Source: an uncultured Flavobacteriales bacterium (lineage in GTDB: Bacteria > Bacteroidota > Bacteroidia > Flavobacteriales_G > Salibacteraceae). Taken from it: DNA of 44,607 nt. Below the pieces are notes generated by a model that was given only the letters and a program-made list of their open reading frames with translations, was not told where the DNA came from and made no database searches. The position numbers and the translations under genes are program-made. Of the stretch, positions 9,392-17,630 are shown piece by piece. How positions within the stretch are numbered: position 1 is the stretch's first letter; each line of letters starts with the position of its first letter. The stretch spans positions 1 to 44,607 of the forward strand of contig CALSPD010000025.1 of the NCBI GenBank assembly GCA_943788145.1, in the 5' to 3' direction.

Positions 9392-9925
9392 GTGAGGAAA
9401 CTTCTCCTAATCATATCACTCTTTATGGGATTGGCAATAACGGCCAATTCTCAGACCATGAACACATCGGTGAATACCCGAGCCAAGTTCAAGAGTCTCT
9501 TTATCTCAAAGTTCGCCTCCTCGATCGAATGGCCAGCTGCATACAAACAGGGCGATTTCATAATGGCCGTTATAAACGATGATGCATTGGCGAAGAACTT
9601 AGAAATAATGGCAAACACGAAGAGCATCAACAGTCAAAAGGTGGTGGTGAAGACATATACCAGCGCGGCTGATGTTGAGCGCTGTCACGTGATCTACATT
9701 GCTGGTAAAACTGCTTCTGAAGTTGAGCCTTATGCAAAGAAGGCGTTAAGCTACAGTAGTCTAATAATCACGGAAGGACCGGGAATGGTGGACAAATACT
9801 CCGCGATCAATTTTATTGTTTCCGGTAACTTGATAAAATATGAAATGAACCGAAAGTTATTCAAGGACCAAGAATTGGTCGTAAGTAATAGCTTAGAAAA
9901 ACTTGCCACTCGCGTGGTTAACTAA
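9392..9925 (+). CDS. YfiR-like periplasmic protein (DUF4154)
   Basis: A 177-residue exported protein: signal peptide to about residue 20, then TRAKFKSLFISKFASSIEWP, FIMAVINDDALAKNLE, CHVIYIAGKT and SSLIITEGPGM. This is the YfiR/DUF4154 pattern. In Pseudomonas YfiR is a periplasmic repressor of a membrane diguanylate cyclase; here the likely partner is the membrane phosphatase encoded two genes downstream, which is inference from operon structure. The start is GTG, 14 bases after a perfect -7 box; there is no in-frame ATG before the signal peptide. It is followed 2 bases later by the TPR gene. Confidence 0.8.
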   Translation: MRKLLLIISLFMGLAITANSQTMNTSVNTRAKFKSLFISKFASSIEWPAAYKQGDFIMAVINDDALAKNLEIMANTKSINSQKVVVKTYTSAADVERCHVIYIAGKTASEVEPYAKKALSYSSLIITEGPGMVDKYSAINFIVSGNLIKYEMNRKLFKDQELVVSNSLEKLATRVVN

Positions 9926-9927
9926 CA

Positions 9928-10821
9928 ATGAAAAGACTCTTAGTCCCCATACTAGTCTTGACTTTAATGGTACCGTTCGGTCTTAGGGCTCAGCTCGATC
10001 CGGTATCCCTGGCGCTGCGTGCGTACCAAGGCAAAGACTATCCTAAAGCGCAGGAGCTCATTGATATCGCTGTAGCGGAGGAAAAGTATAATGACTTGTC
10101 GAGAACTTGGTGTTTTCGTGGTTATATCTATAAGGATATGTATAAACTGGACCGATCGAGCCCTGAAGGTCACAGTAACCGCACAGAAGCCATTTCTTCT
10201 TTTTCAAAGACAATTGAGTTAGACACAGCCAATGAATTCACGAATGACTGTACTCAGTCACTGAAATTTTTGGCCTCTACCCTATTTAACGACGCAGCAA
10301 CTTCTCTTGATCGAGACGAGTTTGAATCTGCACAGAATTATTACGACGAGTACAAACGATTGACTCGATTGACAAATCCCACAATGGATTTTAAAGGTCG
10401 CGATGTTGAATTTATGCTTTATAAAGCCTCTAAGCTTTCTATCATTTATGAGAAGGCAGGCGAAGGCGTAGACCTTGAAGAAACAGGATCTCAAATTATT
10501 GGTCTTTACGAAGCGGTAATTCAGAAGGATAGTAATAACATAAGTGCTAACTACAATTTAGCGATACACTACTACAATCAGGGCGTAAACATGATTGACA
10601 ACATGGATTACGAACTTCCATTTGAAGAACTATTCATGGTTCAAGAACGTGTTATGGAGCTCTTTAGTAAGGCTTTACCATACATGCTTAAGGCTTATGA
10701 GCTAGATCCAACTCGAAAAGCTACCTTGCAGGGCCTATCTGGTATTTATTTCGGACTTAACGATATCGAGAAGTCTGAGTATTATCAGCAGGAACTTGAG
10801 AAATTAGATAGCAACCAATAA
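9928..10821 (+). CDS. exported TPR protein
   Basis: A 297-residue protein with a signal peptide ending at LRAQ (about residue 22) and helical TPR repeats, for example YQGKDYPKAQELIDIAVAEE, EAISSFSKTIELD, AQNYYDEYKRL and ISANYNLAIHYYNQG. It is probably a periplasmic or outer-membrane-associated scaffold. It starts 2 bases after the YfiR-like gene and ends 15 bases before the SpoIIE gene, so the three are co-transcribed. No specific function can be named. Confidence 0.7.
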   Translation: MKRLLVPILVLTLMVPFGLRAQLDPVSLALRAYQGKDYPKAQELIDIAVAEEKYNDLSRTWCFRGYIYKDMYKLDRSSPEGHSNRTEAISSFSKTIELDTANEFTNDCTQSLKFLASTLFNDAATSLDRDEFESAQNYYDEYKRLTRLTNPTMDFKGRDVEFMLYKASKLSIIYEKAGEGVDLEETGSQIIGLYEAVIQKDSNNISANYNLAIHYYNQGVNMIDNMDYELPFEELFMVQERVMELFSKALPYMLKAYELDPTRKATLQGLSGIYFGLNDIEKSEYYQQELEKLDSNQ

Positions 10822-10836
10822 CAGGGAGTCGAGATT

Positions 10837-12630
10837 ATGTTTTCACATTTTAGCATCGGACGCAAGATTAGCCTTGGTTTCGCGGTAGTGATTCTATCGA
10901 CCATTGTTGCATTCTTTATTACCAACAACACCTTCGTTGAGAGCCGGAAAATCAACGAAGAGATTACGAATAATCACAATCCTTCTATTGCAAAATTAGA
11001 GGAATTAAAACTGATGATCGTTCGTTCCAAAATGCTCATTAACAACTGGGCATACCAGTCTACCCCACCAGAAAACGAGGACAAGGTTGCGCTGAATAAG
11101 CTCACCACTTCCGAATACCCTCGCTTAAAGTTGCAGTTAGAATCACTTACCGATACTTGGGAAGACTCCTCGAAGTTCACTGTTAGCCAGCTGTACGACG
11201 AAATTGAACAACTTTGGATGCACCATGATTTTGTGAAGCAAACGCTTTACGGAGTAAAAAGCTATAACGATGCATTCAGCTTAATTACTGCTCAATCAAT
11301 GGTTGAGGAGGCTGGCGATATAGATCTACAGACCGATCACATCATTAGCGTATTGAATCAGTTAATTGCCTTAAAAAAGGAACGAACTGACCTTATCACG
11401 GCTGAGATGCTGAGTAAATTTCAGGGAATCCAGACACTAATTCGGAATCTAGGGGTTGCCTTAGCGCTTGCTGGAATTCTTATTGCCTTCCTGACTACGC
11501 GCACGATTGTCTCTCCAGTTCGTAAACTGAGATTGATTCTACTTGATCTTAGTAAGGGAATTTTCCCTAAATCATGGATTACAACTAGCGGTGATGAAAT
11601 TGGTGAAATGGCAAACGCCCTAGAAACAGTAGTTACTGGTTTAAGGCGTACCAAGGATTTTGCGAGCGCCGTTGGATCGGGAACCTACAACTCAGAATAC
11701 ACTCCGTTAAGTGATCAAGATGAACTTGGCCAATCACTGCTTCTCATGCGTAAAAACCTCCAGGAATATGCGGAGGACATGGAAGAAAAGGTCCGACAAC
11801 GAACAGCAGAGGTAGTTCGTCAAAAGGAAGAAATAGAAAAACAAAGTGAGCAAATCGCTGAGCTATACGAACAAGTTAAGGACAGCATCTTATATGCCAA
11901 GCGTATACAAGAGGCGATTCTACCTTCTCGTGAAGAAATTGATAGCGGTATTAAAAACAGCATGGTGCTCTTCCGACCAAAGGACATCGTTAGCGGTGAC
12001 TTCTATTGGTTCTCAGAAAAGCACGATCGTGCCATTATCGCTGCCGCAGATTGTACGGGCCATGGTGTGCCAGGCGCACTGATGTCTATGATTGGCAGTT
12101 CCCTTTTGAACGAAATTGTGAATGAAAAGGGGATTCTCGAACCTGCAAAGATTCTATTGGCATTGAAGCACGGTGTCATTAACGCCCTGAATAAGCAATC
12201 TTCTGGAGAACAAACCAAAGACGGAATGGACATCGCGATCATCTCAATTCCTACTTCAGGAAATAAGATTGAATATGCAGGTGCCAACAACCCACTCTGG
12301 ATGATCCGTGATGGAGAAATTCTAGAGACACGAGCAGACAGACAACCCGTAGGTTTCTTCGGCGACAACTTAAACACGCCTTACACCAACCACATCATCG
12401 AGGTTCAACCCAACGATGTAGTTTACATCTTCTCTGATGGATATGCGGATCAATTTGGTGGACCGAATGGTAAGAAATTCAAGTACTCACAGTTCAAGAA
12501 ACTTCTTGTCGAAGTAAACGATAAGACAATGACGCATCAACGAGATATCCTCAACGATCGCATTGAAGACTGGATGGGTGTGGAAGAGGAGCAAATCGAT
12601 GACATCCTTATCGTAGGTATTCGTTTCTAA
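10837..12630 (+). CDS. membrane sensor with HAMP and SpoIIE/PP2C phosphatase domain
   Basis: A 597-residue signalling protein. A transmembrane helix at 10-30, a helical periplasmic domain at 31-200 (four-helix-bundle type), and a second transmembrane helix at about 203-224 precede HAMP (TRTIVSPVRKLRLILLDLSK) and a long coiled coil (310-360, rich in E, K and Q). The SpoIIE-type phosphatase starts at SILYAKRIQEAILP. Metal-binding acidic residues are visible in GDFYWF, AAADCTGHGVPGALM, IFSDGYADQF and the closing DDILIVGIRF. Such enzymes dephosphorylate serine or threonine on partner proteins, often anti-sigma-antagonists. A periplasmic cue could be relayed by the co-transcribed YfiR-like and TPR proteins. 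No anti-sigma or STAS gene is nearby. Confidence 0.85.
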   Translation: MFSHFSIGRKISLGFAVVILSTIVAFFITNNTFVESRKINEEITNNHNPSIAKLEELKLMIVRSKMLINNWAYQSTPPENEDKVALNKLTTSEYPRLKLQLESLTDTWEDSSKFTVSQLYDEIEQLWMHHDFVKQTLYGVKSYNDAFSLITAQSMVEEAGDIDLQTDHIISVLNQLIALKKERTDLITAEMLSKFQGIQTLIRNLGVALALAGILIAFLTTRTIVSPVRKLRLILLDLSKGIFPKSWITTSGDEIGEMANALETVVTGLRRTKDFASAVGSGTYNSEYTPLSDQDELGQSLLLMRKNLQEYAEDMEEKVRQRTAEVVRQKEEIEKQSEQIAELYEQVKDSILYAKRIQEAILPSREEIDSGIKNSMVLFRPKDIVSGDFYWFSEKHDRAIIAAADCTGHGVPGALMSMIGSSLLNEIVNEKGILEPAKILLALKHGVINALNKQSSGEQTKDGMDIAIISIPTSGNKIEYAGANNPLWMIRDGEILETRADRQPVGFFGDNLNTPYTNHIIEVQPNDVVYIFSDGYADQFGGPNGKKFKYSQFKKLLVEVNDKTMTHQRDILNDRIEDWMGVEEEQIDDILIVGIRF

Positions 12631-12917
12631 GCGAAGTCCACTTCCTTCACATTTATACTGTAAGATTCCAAAAGTATCGCTCCCCCCTTTTCTTTTGTAA
12701 AACTGAACCTATTATCAGGTCAGTAACTTAATACATCAGATACACAAGTCTGCACCTATTGAGCCACTCCTTTAGGTAACTTATTTGTGATTACACTCGT
12801 TGAATAGATAGACTGGAAGCCTTGGATACGTGTGCCTGGCGCACCTACCCTATTGTGCCCTGTTGCCTTTTGGGAAGAACCAATAGTGATGCCCTAATCA
12901 CCGTTATACCTCTCAAT

Positions 12918-15326
12918 TTATAACTCGATGATTATTCCTATGGAGGGTAGAATCGTTCCGGAAAAATTCTGAATCTCCTTGGTTGAATATCTTCTTGGGT
13001 CTGTTGGATCAACAAGAGGATCACCATTGTCATCACGGACTACTGTTAATGACGGCGCTAATGGAGCTTGAAAGTTGTACACGTTCTGGATGTCGAGGTA
13101 CAAGTCCAACGACCATTTCGCAAAAAACCATCGTTTATCAACCCGCATATCAAGCTGATGAACGGCTCCAGTTCGCTCCTCGTTTAGGCGCTCATAATCC
13201 GGTAAGGCTACTCCTCTCAGGTCCCACGTTTCCCTATTGCTCGAACCTGCAGCATCATAAGGCGTGTAAGGCGAAGCGCCTAAGTATCTAAAACGTGCGC
13301 CGACCTCCCAGTCTCCCTTAAATTTCTTACCCGCTGTTAGGGTTACAATCTGACCATTATCCCAAGCCGATGGACGCAAGTCGCCATTCTTATCTTCAAA
13401 TTCACTTTTTACCAAGGTTGCAGCCAAAATACCATAGAAGCCCTTGGTAAGTTTCTGTTGAATCAAAAACTCTAGTCCATAGGCCCTTCCACCCGAAAGC
13501 GGCACAGCTGGATCGTTTCCAATAACTCCAAAATCCGACCCTAGATTTGCAAGCGAAACGCTGTCGCGAGTAAGGAATGGATAGTTGTCATAGACCTTAT
13601 GGAAACCTTCGAGGCTAATCTTTGTATTGGTGAATGGCAAGTACTCTAAACCAAGCACTGCATGATCGGCCTGGATATACGTAATGCCATTCTGCTTATT
13701 AACCAGATTGTTGGCATTGTCTCGATATCCCAATATCGTATATGGAGGCAGTTGAAAGAATCTTCCAACACTGGCATTAAGGCTCCACTTTGGCGCAAAC
13801 AGGTAAGAAGCAGACAAGCGCGGTGATAATTGATCAATTGGATTCTCCATGGCGTCGTTATATCCTGCAACATCCGTGCGCACGCCGAGTGAGAATTTTA
13901 ATCTATCGGCAATAAACCCTTTAGAGATTTGAGTAAAAACCGAGTATTTATTCAGGTTTAGCTCCGACCTAAAGTCTGCGACCAACTGCTCCCCGCTTGC
14001 TGTAACGAATCGATTGTAAGTCCTGTTTGTAAAGAGTGCATTCTCATAACCCACTCCAACATTCCACTTCCATCCTTCTCCTCGCCATGTATGTTCCAAT
14101 CGAATTTTATTCTCGATTTCCTGACTTCGGTAATCCAGAATTTTGTTTGCCTCGATGCTCTCGTCATTATTAAAGTACTTCACCGCTCGGTTATCTAGGT
14201 GATTCCTGCTCACCACAACTTGTTGAAAGCTGTTTTCAGAGAAATGCTTGTATGCAGCCCCGATCGTGTAGTTCCATTGATCGTTTGAAACCAAATTACC
14301 CAAGATAAATTGGTTTCGCTCGAGGGTTACAGGGTCATCCACACCATCATTGACTCCCGTGTTTATTTCAAATTGATCTAAGGCTCCTAATCCAATCAGA
14401 GATATTTCATTCTTTGCATTGATTTTCGTTTTTACTTTAAACTGGGCATCATTGTATATAGGCAAGAAAGGAAGTTTAAGAGCGGAAAACAAAAGCTGTA
14501 GATAGGATCTTCTTATGCTAAATATATAGGTTGTTTTTTCGCCTATTGGCCCATCTAGCGTTAATCCATAGTCACTGCTACCAACGGTAATGTTGGCCTT
14601 GATCTTTTCGGGATTCCCGTCTTTTAGAGTAAAATCGAAAATGGAGCTTGTTGCGTTGCCCCGATTTGCGGGAAAAGCTGCCGAATAGAAATCAACTTCT
14701 TTAATAAAGTTGACGTTTATTAAACCAACTGGACCTCCCGAAGACCCTTGAGTGGCGAAGTGATTGATGTTTGGAACTTCTACGCCATCTAGATAGAACT
14801 TATTCTCGTTGGGCGCTCCGCCACGAATAATGATGTCATTTCGAAAACTTGGTGGGGACGCTACACCAGGAAGAGACTGAATAACACGTGAGATATCACG
14901 ATTCCCACCCGGATTTCTCTCAATTTCGGATACACCGATAGTTCGCATTGATACTGGTGCTTCTTCTCGCTTGCTAAACGGCGAAGCGACAATTTCTACC
15001 GCCTCCAATAGTTCCGAAGCAGGGCTTAATTCGATATTGACAAATGCGGGCTTATTATTGAAAGTCTGAATCTCATATTCAACCTTTGTCTCATACCCTA
15101 CTGATGATGCCTCCACATTGTATAAGCCAGGCTCAAGATTTTCAATCGCATAATTACCGTCAAAGTCTGTGACTGCCCCTGTCGCTGTGCCTTGAATAAC
15201 AACATTAGCAAAAGGAACTCCCTCGTTGTTAATGGGGTCAAAAACACGTCCCTTGATACTGCCATTCTGAGCAAATGAGATTGTAACAAGAAGGACGAAA
15301 AGAATAGTGGTGGTCATTTTCATCAT
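12918..15326 (-). CDS. TonB-dependent outer-membrane receptor
   Basis: About 800 residues. I chose the start at 15326 (MMKMTTTILFVLLVT), because that ATG opens a clean signal peptide ending SFAQ; an in-frame ATG 42 bases further upstream would add a non-signal leader. Residues 20-110 form a carboxypeptidase-regulatory-like domain (GSIKGRVFD, GNYAIENLEPGLYNV), then a plug with SLPGVASPPSFRNDIIIRGG and FYLDGVEVPN, then a 22-strand type barrel ending in a hydrophobic strand IGIIIEL. No substrate-specific partner (SusD-like, lipoprotein) is adjacent, so the imported ligand is unknown. The 287-base convergent spacer to the SpoIIE gene (12,631-12,917) holds no clear terminator or RNA. Confidence 0.85.
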   Translation of the reverse strand: MMKMTTTILFVLLVTISFAQNGSIKGRVFDPINNEGVPFANVVIQGTATGAVTDFDGNYAIENLEPGLYNVEASSVGYETKVEYEIQTFNNKPAFVNIELSPASELLEAVEIVASPFSKREEAPVSMRTIGVSEIERNPGGNRDISRVIQSLPGVASPPSFRNDIIIRGGAPNENKFYLDGVEVPNINHFATQGSSGGPVGLINVNFIKEVDFYSAAFPANRGNATSSIFDFTLKDGNPEKIKANITVGSSDYGLTLDGPIGEKTTYIFSIRRSYLQLLFSALKLPFLPIYNDAQFKVKTKINAKNEISLIGLGALDQFEINTGVNDGVDDPVTLERNQFILGNLVSNDQWNYTIGAAYKHFSENSFQQVVVSRNHLDNRAVKYFNNDESIEANKILDYRSQEIENKIRLEHTWRGEGWKWNVGVGYENALFTNRTYNRFVTASGEQLVADFRSELNLNKYSVFTQISKGFIADRLKFSLGVRTDVAGYNDAMENPIDQLSPRLSASYLFAPKWSLNASVGRFFQLPPYTILGYRDNANNLVNKQNGITYIQADHAVLGLEYLPFTNTKISLEGFHKVYDNYPFLTRDSVSLANLGSDFGVIGNDPAVPLSGGRAYGLEFLIQQKLTKGFYGILAATLVKSEFEDKNGDLRPSAWDNGQIVTLTAGKKFKGDWEVGARFRYLGASPYTPYDAAGSSNRETWDLRGVALPDYERLNEERTGAVHQLDMRVDKRWFFAKWSLDLYLDIQNVYNFQAPLAPSLTVVRDDNGDPLVDPTDPRRYSTKEIQNFSGTILPSIGIIIEL

Positions 15327-15374
15327 GGCGAAGAAACAACTCGTATTCGGATTTGTTCCTCGAATCAAATGATT

Positions 15375-15403
15375 TTTGACTTCTGATCTTTAATGTACCT
15401 TCG
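15375..15403 (+). promoter_or_regulatory. probable promoter of the E2 gene
   Basis: TTTG at 15375-15378, a 17-base spacer and TACCTTCG at 15396-15403, one mismatch from TAnnTTTG. It lies 28 bases before the ATG at 15432, which supports that start over the ATG at 15393 that would overlap the box. Confidence 0.5.
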
Positions 15404-15431
15404 CCGACGCAAATTAGACAAGAAAAAAGGC

Positions 15432-16763
15432 ATGGCGCAAACAGAAGTTATTCTTCCTAAAATGGGTGAAAGTGTTGCTGAGGCAACAATAACCACATGG
15501 TTAAAGAACGTTGGTGACACGGTTGAAGCAGAAGAGGCAATTGTTGAAATCGCTACAGACAAAGTTGATAGCGAAGTCCCATCTCCGGTGAGTGGAACCA
15601 TTCTTCAAATTCTTGTTGAAGAAGGATCTGTTGCTCAAGTTGGCCAGGCAATCGCAGTCATAGGAGGCGAAGGTGAAACTACCGCGACACCAGCCCCAGC
15701 ATCCACACCTCAGGCAGCCGCCGTATCTGAACCGGTAATGGCAGCGGAACAATCCGTAGCTGATGCTGTGGCAATGGTCGCTGAAGCACCTGATTTTTCG
15801 GGATCTGATAAGTTCTACAGCCCTTTAGTCAAAAGCATTGCAAAAGCAGAAGGCATACCTGTAAATGAGCTAGATACCCTTTCGGGGTCTGGTAAAAATG
15901 GCAGGGTGACCAAGAAGGATATATTGGCTCACGTAGAATCCAGAACCAATGGCGTACCTGCTCCATCGTCGCGAGCTACTATTGAAGCTCCGGCTGCAGC
16001 GCCAACACCAGCTGCAAAACCAGCACAATCTGCACCCGCTAAATCTGTTTCTGGTAATGTAGAAATCATCCAAATGGACCGCATGCGAAAGCTTATTGCT
16101 GACCATATGGTAATGTCGAAGTCTACATCTGCGCACGTAACAAGCTTCGTAGAAGCAGATGTTACAAACATTGTTAACTGGAGAAACAAGGTGAAGAAAT
16201 CTTTTCAGGAAAAGGAAGGTGAAAAGCTAACCTTCACCCCAATATTCATCGAAGCCATTACCAAAGCAATCAAGGATTTCCCTATGATTAACATCTCGAT
16301 CGAAGGAGATCAAATCATTCGGAAAAAGGAAATAAACGTTGGAATGGCTGCGGCCCTTCCGAGTGGCAACTTGATCGTTCCTGTTATTCGTAACACCGAT
16401 CATTTAAACTTAGTTGGAATTACGAAAGCGGTGAATGATCTTGCGAATCGAGCGAGAACCAACAAACTTTTACCAGATGAAATCCAAGGTGGAACATATA
16501 CCGTGTCTAATGTTGGGACCTTTGGAAACGTCATGGGAACTCCGATCATCAATCAACCTCAGGTAGCGATTATGGCCGTTGGCGCAATTGTCAAGAAACC
16601 CGCGGTTATTGAAACACCTCAAGGAGACACAATCGGAATTCGCCAGATGATGTTCCTATCTCACTCATATGATCATCGTGTTGTGGATGGCGCACTAGGT
16701 GGCATGTTTGTACGTCGCGTTGCCGATTACTTGGAGAATTGGGACATGAACCGGGAGGTTTAA
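15432..16763 (+). CDS. dihydrolipoamide acyltransferase, E2 of a 2-oxoacid dehydrogenase
   Basis: A 443-residue E2 core protein that transfers acyl groups from lipoate to CoA in a cytoplasmic 2-oxoacid dehydrogenase complex. The lipoyl domain is residues 1-78 with the lipoylated lysine in EIATDKVDSEVPSP (about K44). An Ala/Pro-rich linker follows, then the peripheral subunit-binding domain (FYSPLVKSIAKAEGIPVNEL and GKNGRVTKKDIL, about 122-165), a second linker, and the catalytic domain from about 210 with the active-site motif DHRVVDG near residue 415. Single lipoyl domain and sequence style suggest a branched-chain or 2-oxoglutarate type; the E1 and E3 genes are not in the window, so I cannot decide. 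Start set at MAQTEVILPKMGES because the family begins there. Confidence 0.88.
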   Translation: MAQTEVILPKMGESVAEATITTWLKNVGDTVEAEEAIVEIATDKVDSEVPSPVSGTILQILVEEGSVAQVGQAIAVIGGEGETTATPAPASTPQAAAVSEPVMAAEQSVADAVAMVAEAPDFSGSDKFYSPLVKSIAKAEGIPVNELDTLSGSGKNGRVTKKDILAHVESRTNGVPAPSSRATIEAPAAAPTPAAKPAQSAPAKSVSGNVEIIQMDRMRKLIADHMVMSKSTSAHVTSFVEADVTNIVNWRNKVKKSFQEKEGEKLTFTPIFIEAITKAIKDFPMINISIEGDQIIRKKEINVGMAAALPSGNLIVPVIRNTDHLNLVGITKAVNDLANRARTNKLLPDEIQGGTYTVSNVGTFGNVMGTPIINQPQVAIMAVGAIVKKPAVIETPQGDTIGIRQMMFLSHSYDHRVVDGALGGMFVRRVADYLENWDMNREV

Positions 16764-16844
16764 TTAAGGGAGACTTATTCATAAGTAGATATTATCGCTC
16801 CATGTTTGCGGGTTCGATGCTCTATATTGGCTGTAAAATTGACA

Positions 16845-16979
16845 ATGAAGTATCTATTGGTTTTCCTTTTGACTGTCTTGGGTTGGGTTGACCTAAATGC
16901 GCAATCTTTTAGAGCGAGGTTTACGGAGGCTAATTTGTTGATGGAGGACGGTTACGACCGTATGGCCATCCCTATTTGA
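16845..16979 (+). CDS. N-terminal fragment of a frame-broken PorE-like gene
   Basis: A 44-residue reading frame that is too short to stand alone: MKYLLVFLLTVLGWVDLNAQ is a signal peptide and SFRARFTEANLLMEDGYDRM starts a TPR helix. It runs into TGA at 16977-16979. Adding one base near 16973 would read AIPYLKELLKERPNANI and join it directly to the next fragment. It is thus the true 5' end of the gene continued at 16976-17611 and 17611-19317. TATATTGG at 16823-16830 is a weak -7 candidate upstream. Confidence 0.7.
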   Translation: MKYLLVFLLTVLGWVDLNAQSFRARFTEANLLMEDGYDRMAIPI

Positions 16980-17611
16980 AAGAACTCTTAAAGGAAAGGC
17001 CAAATGCAAACATTAGCTACAAACTAGGGCGATCCTATTTAAATTACGGAGATCAACGAGGACGAGCATTGCCACATTTGAAAAATGCAGTCAAAGACGT
17101 CAAAAAGATTTACGACCCATTCTCCTCAGACTTTAAGAGCGCTCCAATCGAGGCCTATTATTACCTGGCGAATGCATTTCATCTGCGAACCGAAATTGAT
17201 TCGGCAGAGTTTTACTATAAAAAGTTTCTTGATGAGGCGAGCAAAAAGCAGTATCTCAAGCCTATGGCGACAAGAGGTATCGAAATGTGTGCGACTGCTC
17301 GAAAGCTAATTGCAAACCCTGTTGATGTTGTAATAACTCCATTAGGCACCCCGATTAATTCAACATTTTCTGATTACACGCCCCTCGCGGCATTTGACGA
17401 AAACACACTCTATTTCACCTCACGTAGAGTTCGTCCAGACCAATCCAATGAATCGTCCTTTGAATCTCAAACAGGCCTGCATTTTGAAGATATTTATGTT
17501 AGCTACAAGACCCAACAGGGTGATTGGTTAGAGCCCGAACTATTAAACATCAACATCGTTGATCAACACTCTTCGGTTGTTAGTGTGAGCGTGGATAGAG
17601 AATTACTATAG
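16976..17611 (+). CDS. middle fragment of the same PorE-like gene (TPR and start of PD40 propeller)
   Basis: A 211-residue fragment without its own start: the listed TTG is only the first usable codon after the upstream frame break. It has TPR helices (ISYKLGRSYLNYGDQRGRAL, EAYYYLANAFHLRTEIDSAE) and then the first propeller blades (FSDYTPLAAFDENTLYFTSR). It ends at TAG because a 20-base segment is present twice in tandem at 17591-17630. Removing one copy restores VDRELLYLYRAFEGNGN and joins it to the following fragment. The complete protein would be about 820 residues. Confidence 0.75.
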   Translation: MKELLKERPNANISYKLGRSYLNYGDQRGRALPHLKNAVKDVKKIYDPFSSDFKSAPIEAYYYLANAFHLRTEIDSAEFYYKKFLDEASKKQYLKPMATRGIEMCATARKLIANPVDVVITPLGTPINSTFSDYTPLAAFDENTLYFTSRRVRPDQSNESSFESQTGLHFEDIYVSYKTQQGDWLEPELLNINIVDQHSSVVSVSVDRELL

Positions 17612-17630
17612 TGGATAGAGAATTACTATA
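17591..17630 (+). repeat. perfect 20-base tandem duplication that breaks the gene
   Basis: Two adjacent identical 20-base copies starting GTGGATAGAG and ending ATTACTATA. Since 20 is not a multiple of three, the second copy shifts the frame and creates the TAG at 17609-17611. One copy would give a continuous PorE-like reading frame. Confidence 0.95.

Noticed and set aside
12631..12917. Convergent spacer as a possible small RNA gene
   Set aside because: No stable hairpin with a T-run and no promoter-like pair; only a short GTGTGC/GCGCAC inverted repeat near 12,830.
15393..15431. Upstream ATG for the E2 protein (13 extra basic residues)
   Set aside because: It overlaps the probable -7 box, and the lipoyl domain begins right after the later ATG.
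16773..16786. Inverted repeat ACTTAT TC ATAAGT after the E2 gene
   Set aside because: Short, AT-rich and without a T-run; may be chance.
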